A stretch of DNA of 64,000 nucleotides. It comes from Blasia pusilla (lineage: Eukaryota > Marchantiophyta > Marchantiopsida > Blasiales). The notes beneath the pieces were generated by a model, which searched no databases, was not told where the DNA came from, and saw only the letters and a list, made by a program, of their open reading frames with translations. The stretch is taken from assembly GCA_050084515.1 (NCBI GenBank), contig CM114271.1:24614001-24678000 (forward strand). Reading direction: 5' to 3'. Each line of letters opens with the position of its first letter. Position 1 is the first letter of the stretch. The position numbers and the translations under genes are program-made. Shown here in pieces: positions 55,241 to 64,000 of the stretch.

Positions 55241-58200
55241 AGAACATGATCCCCTCCATCAAACTCAAGAGACAACCCCCACCAAAATCCACCCAATAAC
55301 CCCCATTCGAACTAGCACTAATGGTAATCGACTCTCTTCCCGTCCACGGTAATGCTCCCCCTAGTATGAACTCTCATCTACCTTCCTCACCTAGGACTTA
55401 TGGCCCAATCCCTTCCCAAAACAAGCTAGAAGTAGTATGGAGGTACTAATAATGTGGAAAGTGAATAGACAACACCGGAGAAAAATGGATGGGAATAGAG
55501 GTCTACTTAAGGGTGGGATAACAGAGAAAAATATGGGTCAAACATCAGCAAGAAATATGCATGGCCAAAGGGAAAGACGTAGAGAAAAAGGGGTGGTGTG
55601 GAAGAACAACATGAGTTATCTTGGAAATATTCATAACATGACAACAAGGCAAGACAACAAAGGGAACCATAATACCAACATGAGAAACCCTAATAAGATC
55701 AAGAATCTAAAAAACACAATTAAAAAAAATACTTCACTTTAAGATTGATGATGTAGATCAAAACGTAGAGGAGACCGAGATCTCCGTTTTGGTATATCAC
55801 ACGACCCACCTCCCTCCTCCTTCCCTCCGTGGCATCCTCCTCCACCATCCCCGTCCGCCACCCTCACCGCTCACGTCCGCCTCCATCCTCATAAAGGAAA
55901 GGATAACCTACCCTCACATGTCACCTCTTAAGACCAAGTCACATAAGACCTCTCAAAACAGGGAAGTACAAGATCCCTCTAAAGGCCTCAATTCTACCAT
56001 CGCATTAATCTCAAGGATCATCATATGTCCTCCATGTTATTTCTTATTCATGCATAAAAGAATAAATAAACATGGAATTCAAATACTCTTCTTGATCACT
56101 TTAAATACAAAAAAATTCATGTCCCTCTTATTATATTATGCTATTACACGCCTCTAGCGTGCATACGAAAACAAGTTTAGCTAGTTTTATGTATAGAATC
56201 GGGTCAAGACAATCATATCCATAAATTAAAAATTAAAAAATCAACTTAAATAAGATCTTCCCACATACATTCTTGAATATTTCCTTCTATGTTGTGTGAC
56301 AATACGGGAAATTTAATTTTTTCCTTAAAATATCCCCAAAGGAAGGTTGAGGGCTTGGTGGTAGTAGAAGTGGTGGAGATTAAAGAGATTTTGGATGCAT
56401 TGGATGAGAGCTCCATTATTTGGTGCTTGTTAGATGTAAGACATACGACAATTGCTAAGATTCTCACCTAGATGGGGCAATTAGAGTATAAGCTTGTTAC
56501 TTTGATGAGGATAAAAATATAGTTGTGGAGAGGGGGAGAGGATATATTAGAGTTGAAGTTCCATCTATTTTGATTAATTTCTCTTCGATGCCAATGGTAT
56601 TAAAAAATTCTACGGAGGCAACCCCAATCCATTGTTCGAGATTAGTGTGGACCAAGTATATTTAGAGTAGATGCACATCTTTACCAACAAGATGATCAAG
56701 AATGCGATGAGCCATTCATATTTCACTAGCTCATAGGTGAAGCAATAGTTCTATGTTGAGCATCAATTTGTATCACTTCCGCCACTTGGAAGATTTCTTG
56801 GACACAAAGTCCAATTGTAGTTCACTCAAATACTCCATATGACATTTTTGGCAATTCTCATGAGAAGGAGAGTGTCCTCCCTCCCCCCCCTCCCCATAAT
56901 AGGTACTTCTAGGGTTCCTTGGGGGAATCCCACCTTTCCCATTATCCCCCTCAGGCCCTTCATTTTGGCCCTCAAACGAACCATGATTTGCAACCCACGG
57001 ATCAGCGTTAGGCTAGTTATCCATCAAGATGGCTTGGCGGAGCTAGGCTTCTTGTAGCTTGTGCAATTATTGGCTCCCCAAATGCATCTTGGAGCTTGGA
57101 CCTATGTTTCATGTGTCTCATGGCTAGTGCCCATCTTGACTCCCTATTTGGAGTCTCATGGTTGTCTTGTTGCCCTTTGCGTTTCGTGACTAGTCTTGTG
57201 GTGTCTTTACTACTCAGGTGTTCCTTGCTTCTTGCCCTTGACTTGGCACTTGGCTCCAAGGTCTCAATTTTTTTCTTGCCTTGTATTTTCCCCCATGTCG
57301 TGTGCCTACTCTCCTTGAACGTTAATCTTGTTGTTGCGGAAGCGTGCGTTTAGTAGGTCACGCTCTCAACACTAATCTGCATCCAAACACGCACTCTGGT
57401 TAGTCGGGTCTTGGATCAATTAGCGAGCTAACTTTCCGAGTTCTCACCTCGGTCTCTCATCAAACTCAACCTTCCTTGTTTCACGGTTTACAACACTGGC
57501 AAGTCTGGAAAGACTTGGGACACACTTTTTGGTTGATTCAGGAACCTCAAACGGCGTTTTGCGTTTGACGGTTTCAACTGTCGGATGGACATCCAATGAG
57601 TCCCTAACCGAAACTCGCACAAAGTGAATTTTGGGTTGGAATCCAAGTGTGTAATACAAAGCCCACTCCCTTGGATCAGGTTTGGGTTTCGAGTTCCAAC
57701 GCCAAATTTCCGTTCCATCCCATACCTCTGAGACCATGTTTGGTGCTCAAAGTGGGGATTCATGTTCTGAGACATCTTGGAGAGACTCCTCCCTTACTAG
57801 TACTTATGGGGATCTCCGGGGTTCCCTACATTTAGGGAAAAGACACCCGGGCCTCTCCAATTGGCCCTCAACCCGATTGCTCTCACAGTCATTTTCGGCG
57901 AATATCTGAGTCTTTACTTATGCATTTTCTGAGATCTTTGGTGCGTTGAAAGCGTCTCAAGATAAGATTTCCAATTCGCCCTTACTTGTTCCAAACGCAT
58001 CTTGGAGGTAAACTTTATGATCCAAAACACATTCAAATTCCCCATACGCTAGTCGTGTTCTAAAACTGGTTCTCACCTCTTTGGCAACCAACCTTCCAAG
58101 ACTCAACTCATCTCAAGTCTTGGCTCGTGTTTGGTCTAGGTTTCCTGGTCGCAACCACTATTGCATGAAACACACAACTTTGTTCCGCGTTTCGTCTCTT

Positions 58201-58361
58201 GGACTTTTCCAAGAGACCTTTCCAAAAGCCTCTCCAAAGCGCGATCATCGCAGCGTGAGTCCACTTGAGTTCTGATGTTTTGCTTGGCGCCTATTTGGTG
58301 TTGTTTGGTTACAAGGGTCGTGACATCCCGCAAGTAGCTACGCCCCTTTCTCACTTAAGGC
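55241..58361. other. Intergenic DNA with diverged repeats
   Basis: No gene recognised. Two diverged stretches, about 56,860-57,100 and 57,765-58,000, share GGAGAG-CTCC, GGG(A)TC/TTCC and TTGGCCCTCAA blocks followed by CATCTTGGAG, suggesting paralogous repeat copies about 910 bp apart. Confidence 0.4.
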
Positions 58362-60770
58362 TTGTCACAAGACAATTGCGCATCTCGCATAGCAGTTGTC
58401 TTGCAGTTGGTTCCACTGCCCTTCCTCAAAAACACTGCATCTAAGTTCTTTTCGTGCCACAGGGATAGAAGTGTTAGGAGGTTGCCTTGTAATGGGTGGT
58501 TTGACTTTGAATGCAAGCAAGCAAGGGCACGATCAGTTGATAAATCTTTTGATATCCAAAGTCGGATTATTATGACGAGCCTTTACAAATACTTGGTGAA
58601 ATCTAAGAAACGAGCTTTCTTGCGGTGGAAGCAAGAGTCCTTGACCACGGAGCTGCATGAGGATCCCAAATCATTTTGGAGACGGTTAGTAGTACGGTCT
58701 TCAAAACCTACTCTTGATCCCAAGTCTTTGATATCTTTTGCCGAAAAGCTCTATTTCTTCCCCGACGCTACATCTATGCCACGTTGTGAAGGAATATTTG
58801 GCTTATTCTCTGAAGCATAGGTGATGACTCAACTAAGAAGATTAGCGAATGGTAAATGTGAGGATTTGGATGGTCTTTCTATTGAACTTTTCAAGTGGGG
58901 AGGAGATTGTATTGGACCGATCCTCACCAAAGTATTGGGTGATGCTATTAGCTATGGTTTTCCTTCAACTTGGTCGCTACGGGAGATTGTTCCTATTCAC
59001 AAATCACGAAGGAAGGACTTGGTAACAAACTATCGCACTATCATGGTGGGTAGTGTTTTTGCCAAGTTGTTTGGGAAATTGGTGGAGTCAAAATTGAGCA
59101 CATGGACATAGTCTTTCCAAAAGAGAGCACGGGTGCAAGCTGGTTTTCGTCCAACATACAACACCATCAACCATATCTTGGCCTTGCGTGTTTTATGGGA
59201 GAAATCTAAGGGCAATGGAAAAGCTTTATTTTGCGGTTTCATCAATTTCAAGAAAGATTTTGATACTGTACCTCGTAAGCTCTTATGGGAAAGGCTGCAA
59301 GCCATTAGAGTACCACCAAATCTCCTAGCAGCCATGGCCACGTTATACCATTCCGTTCAGGCCAAGATCAAAGGTTCACAAACTCAAGAGATCTTGAGTA
59401 CAATCGGAGTCATTCAAGGTTGCCCTCTCTCCCCTCTTCTCTTTGGAGTTTTCATAGATGATATCTAAAAGTGGTTGGAGGAATGTGATAGTGAAGGTGT
59501 CAAGCTTGGGGACTTTGTCATCAAAGCTCTATTGTATGCAGATGATATCATATTACTAGCACGTGATGGCATTAGTTTACAAAAACACCTCGACACTTTG
59601 GCAAGGTTTTGTATCCAGAATCATATGGAGGTTAATATGGACAAATCTAAAGTCATTATAGTAGGTACTAGATCCAAGTTCTCATTCTTTTACAAAGGTC
59701 TAGAAATAGAACAAGTGAAGAGTTACAAATATTTAGGCATCAATTTCTCTAATGACTATAGTTGGGCACTTTGCGTGCAGAAGAGAGCAGAAGCTGGTTA
59801 CAAAGCTCTATATTCATTTTTAAACCGGTGTAGAAGAGCTCATCTTGTATCTTGGAATCTTATGAAATTCTTATTTAGGAGCTTAGTGTTGCCAGTGGTC
59901 TTATATGGGACCCAAGTTTGGGGCCCTAGTTGTAAGAAGACAGGTTGGGAGCGCGTGGAGAGGGTGCAAAAGATCTTTCTATAAGAAGAATTGGGTGTAA
60001 GAAACCAAACTCCGTATGCTATTCTTCTTGCGGAAACAGGTTGTCTTCCTCTAGAGGCTGAAGCTCTTTACTTGACCATCACTTACATCGCAAGGGTGAG
60101 ATCTCTTGATGTTTCTCGCCTCCCTCGTCAAGCTTTGCGAGCCACACGTTCCATAGGGTGGATGGCGGATGTGGTGACTTGGTCTTCGAAGTGGAATGTG
60201 GCGGAACGCGATTGGGACTTGAAATCGATGGCCCTCTGCGAGCAATTTCTCAACATTATTTGAAGGAGCCAAGGCACCAAAATGGATTAACAACTGCATG
60301 TTAATCCTGTGCTTGTATATTGTGAACAAGGATACCTACTTGCGGGGATCTCCACGTTCTTACGTCATATTATCGCACAACATATAACTGGGTCTCATAG
60401 GCTAGGAATTGAGGAAGGACGATGGTTTAATATTGATAGAAGTGAACGAATTTGTAGGTTATGTGACGGAGAAAATATTGAGGATGAAGAGCATATGTTT
60501 GTTACATGTCCAAGGTATGAAGAGATTAGACTAGCTTATAAAATAGATGTGGAGAATTTTTATTCTTTACTATAGCTAGTGCCTTATGATTTAGGTTGTT
60601 ATATTAGGGACGTCATTATTCATTGCTCAAGTGCTCTAGGCAGTAGCTAAGAGAAGGTCTTTAAGATCTTTTTGTGGGTCAGTGAATGAATGACTTGTAA
60701 TGTGTTTTCCAGCCTTTTGACCCTTTGGGTCCCACGGGCTTGATCTATTTACCATTTACCATATTCTCGC
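58362..60770 (+). mobile_element. Second-family LINE, third copy, 5'-truncated, single frame with stops only
   Basis: Plus-strand element beginning in the EN-RT linker (GWFDFECKQARARS). RT motifs follow in order: LVTNYRTIMVGSVFAKLFG, FINFKKDFDTVPRKLLWERL, GVIQGCPLSPLLFGVFIDDI, the catalytic LLYADDIILLAR and YKYLGINFSND. The C-terminal knuckle is CRLCDGENIEDEEHMFVTC. All coding pieces from 58362 to 60575 share one frame. Internal stops lie at 58820, 59111, 59468, 59984 and 60263 and near 60,287; no frameshift was detected. The 3' end reads GGGTCCCACGGG then a CATTTAC-type short repeat, not poly(A). It resembles the elements at 24.2-28.0 kb in protein and in the GGGTCCCRYGG 3' box. Confidence 0.88.
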
Positions 60771-63700
60771 GACAAGCTAGTCTAGGTTTCAACTTGAGTG
60801 GGTCACACCAAGATCTTTCATACTTAGACCTACGATCATGACTCACTTCTTAGGTGCTTGTAGACTTAGCTATTTGCAACGCTTTTGTATTCAAAAAGTG
60901 GTTGTTATTTGCAAAATGCTAGCAAAGAAATCACAAAATATTTATTTGCAAAAGTTGTACTTGCAAAGCATATGCTCAAGCAAAAAATAGACTTGCAAAA
61001 TATCCAAAAATGACTTTTCAAACCCCTTTTACGTTTTTGTATACATTCTTACCTGTTCATTTAAGGTTACTCTATTCTTTGTACATGATTATAGATCTTG
61101 TACAATTAGTAGTTTCCTTAAACACTTCATTACAACCATGAACAGTTGTTGCACTAACAAATTGGACTCTCTTTTCATGATACATGACATGCCTCCTCGT
61201 TGCCACATCACATTTTTCAAATAAGGTTCACCATTGATATGGCAATTGCAAACATCCTAATTGCATTTTCTTTGCCATTTCTATGTTTCAATTCAATTCT
61301 ATGTTTCAATTTTGCCCATTTCTTTTGTGTTGAATTCCTTGCGTTTTGCTCTTTAGCCTCGTCAAATTTTCAACACCCTTCAAATTTGATTCATCCTTTG
61401 ACTCCAATTCTAAAAAAGAGGGGAAAAGAAAACAAAACATTTCTTTTGATCTTCATGATGTAAAACCAATGACAAGTTGGCGGTTGTATACGTTGTGTGA
61501 TGATGTGTATATACACAATATCCACATAATCAAGAAAAGTAGGGTATTTTATATTGCCACGTCGATTCATCCAATAATTTAGAGTTTGCCATAAAAGAAC
61601 ATTCTTCTTTCCAAGGTATCCTTGTAGCAAATCTTGTCTCTTTGACATAAGCATTTGCACTTGGCTACTTTCCTTTTGTCTTTGCATTTTGAAGTGAAGA
61701 TTAGATATAATCAATCGATTTAACATTCATGTTTTTACGTCCTTTGTTTATGGGACACATGTCTCTCTATGGATTAAATATCTTTCAAACTTCTTAAAAC
61801 TCTTGGTCCCATTTAGCTTCAACTTTGGAATTTCAACTTTCCAACTTGGAGGGAGGACTCCCACTAGTAGGCCATAGGTCTTTGCATAGTATAAATGAGG
61901 ACATTTGGAATGACTTGCAAAATTTGTTCCTTATTCTATACCAAACACAAGTTTACCATAGCCGACCTCACAAGTGACTGTATGGGCGCAAATGATTTCA
62001 TTTTCGAAAGTGTGTTTTCTTAGACAAAAAAATCAGGGGTCACATAACCTCCACCTTACATCCTCACGTATATAGAATCAAAATATCCATCATATTTTTG
62101 AACGTATCCCCAAAATTCTTATTTAAAAAAAGTTTCGAGTATTTTCATGACTTTTTATTTTCCACTCTAACAATATAATTCTTACTCTATGTGACTATTT
62201 TGGAAGCCTCCACATGTTCCATATTGTCTATTCAACTTTAACACTTATGGACGCATGAAAATCTTTCCATTCGCCAATTACTCAATGAAGCTTTTTCCTT
62301 CCACATAGGGATGAGAGAGGTGGAAATCTCACCTAAAGACGGTAAAGGCAAGTAACAATTGTGTGGCCCCATGGAGGAAGGGACAAGCCATTGATAGGGT
62401 GGGGACCAAGAGGACGATAAGAAGTAGGGAACCCCAACTAGCTGAAGTACTTACGTAATGTAAGATCCTATGGTGTGGGGTCAAGGATATGGATTTTCAA
62501 GAATCAACTCCATGGGAAAGTTGGAAGGTACATGTGGTTCTTGTCTATTTGGGAGGGCATGGCAAGTCCATGTCTATACATTCTCGAGTGTCTTATGTAG
62601 CCACCAAATATAGGACGTAGTATGGGAAGGGTGGGGCTTCGGTTAACACCTGATTAAGTTTGTGATTAGGCCGTCCATAAGCATCTCTTGGTGTTGGGAG
62701 GCACTATAGAATCGAGAAACTCCAGTTTCCATGCGAAGGGAGTGAATGTTAAAGAAAATGCCGTGTCATGAGGTTTAATATTTAATAGTGTGTTAAAATG
62801 GGTGTACATGGGAACAAGTCTACATGAGAAGATCACAGTCAGTCATATAATAATGGTGCTGTTAATTCACTCCAACGGCACAAATAAATACGTCTGCAAA
62901 TTATTATATGGGAAAGCAATCTCGAGGGGGTAAGACGAGCAACCATTGAAAAAAGAAAAGAAAAAGGAAAATGTAAACTCTACTAACCCATAGCCCATGG
63001 TAACAATCCGTCTAGCTTTGATCGTGTTAAAATGAAGAATTGATTGCCATTAGTTCGTTCTCTCCCAGGTAAAAATCGGTCAACTTCTTAAAATTATGTT
63101 GACACCGGTTCTAATCAAACTATCCAACATAACCCTTGATTGAACATAACAGCTCATTAGAGAGGGTGGGAAGAAGTTCCATAGCAACGTCCAAGGAGGA
63201 TAGGGCCCATGTAGAACCAGTCGGTTTAAAAAATGATTATTATAATTTTACAAAAACGACAAGAAACATTTGTTGGAAAGAAGAATAAACATCCGCTCGG
63301 ATTGGGTAAATACCGTTTAAAAATATAAATTTATTTATTTTTGTCATGGTTTCGCCATGAAAACTCCTAGGGGATAAGAAAAGAGAGTGTGTCGTTAGCT
63401 ACTAGTTAACTCTCCTTGCCACATGACAATAATTACGATCATTGTCAACAACTTAATAGAAGAAATTAACTATCCTACTTAACCATTCAGTTATTAGTCG
63501 TCTACATGCGATAGCTGGGCGAGAAGTTTCAATAAAATGGATTAGAGAAGTGGGCGTACTACAACTAATTATTTCTTCCCGCCATAATCCTTCCATGAGC
63601 TTCTACCAATCATTTTGATCCATCTCAAAAGTCTATTAAAAGACATAAGTGATCTTACTTGACACTTAAATTATAGCCATGGAAAGATCAAGAAGACACG

Positions 63701-64000
63701 AAAAAATACCTAGTGGATAAGAGAAGCAATCATGTAATTACAAAAGCCACCATTTACCTCTCCCTCCTAGAGTCCATAAATCGAGTCATAAAGTGGTTTT
63801 CATAACTCAAAAATACTATTAAACCATTAAACTAAATTTACTCTCTTGCTTAAAGACTGAAAGGTCACCATAGAACATGACGAAGTTCCAAGTGGATTAG
63901 AACAGCCAGTAAGTATGGACGGCTCTATTAGCTCTCAAAGCTAGTGAAAAGGAAAATTTACTACTCTCCCTAAAAATCTTATTAAAAGAGAAAAAAATCT
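60771..64000. other. AT-rich intergenic DNA
   Basis: I see no gene, RNA gene or recognisable transposon. Open frames such as 61200-61463 are low-complexity. It may be decayed repeat sequence. Confidence 0.45.

Noticed and set aside
1-64000. tRNA, rRNA or CRISPR features
   Set aside because: Nothing recognisable was seen. CRISPR is not expected in a plant nuclear genome, and a tRNA scan could not be run.

Overview
The window is nuclear DNA from a land plant. Three conserved plant genes are recognisable, with plant-type GT-AG introns, and they sit in a repeat-rich, gene-poor background: a LISCL-type GRAS transcription regulator (minus strand, about 1.6-3.5 kb), COP9 signalosome subunit 3 (CSN3, plus strand, 13.97-29.10 kb) and the mRNA decapping activator DCP1 (minus strand, 41.42-48.26 kb). 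I assembled CSN3 (11 exons, 431 codons) and DCP1 (8 exons, 359 codons) exon by exon; both give uninterrupted frames with GT/AG junctions throughout. The abundance and types of LINEs suggest a large-genome, possibly non-seed plant such as a lycophyte, but that is inference and the species is not determined.

Layout: 0-1.1 kb holds a three-copy ~190 bp tandem repeat. 1.6-3.5 kb is the single-exon GRAS gene, with a GA-microsatellite leader and a 40-bp LINE-tail insertion upstream. 4.3-13 kb is intergenic: a foldback element, a nest of LTR-like repeats, a 317-bp MITE with 9-bp target duplications and a decayed Ty3/gypsy pol remnant. 13.1-13.8 kb, just upstream of CSN3, carries a Tourist-like MITE and an 87-bp direct tandem repeat. 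13.97-29.10 kb is CSN3; its 9.6-kb intron 8 is mostly antisense LINE sequence (one long element and two copies of a second family). 31.54-36.72 kb is a complete but coding-dead Ty1/copia element with 326-bp LTRs, a perfect 5-bp target duplication, a tRNA-Met type primer site and a polypurine tract. 36.95-37.17 kb is a second copy of the 9-bp-TSD MITE. 37.2-41.4 kb is AT-rich DNA, short repeats and a near-perfect 23-bp hairpin. 41.4-48.3 kb is DCP1, with LINE debris in intron 5 and a 49-bp LINE tail inserted a few bases past a splice donor. 52-55.2 kb is a decayed LINE of the restriction-like-endonuclease type. 58.4-60.8 kb is a third LINE of the second family, held in a single frame and broken only by stop codons. 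The remainder is AT-rich DNA with no gene I can support.

The three genes do not form a pathway: GRAS acts in transcription, CSN3 in cullin deneddylation and DCP1 in mRNA turnover. They share GA-rich sense-strand leaders. The most unusual material is in the transposons: LINEs whose tails are short tandem repeats or CT tracts rather than poly(A), 40-49 bp remnants with full target duplications in CT/CTTT tracts, and an R2/NeSL-like REL-endonuclease LINE in a plant genome.
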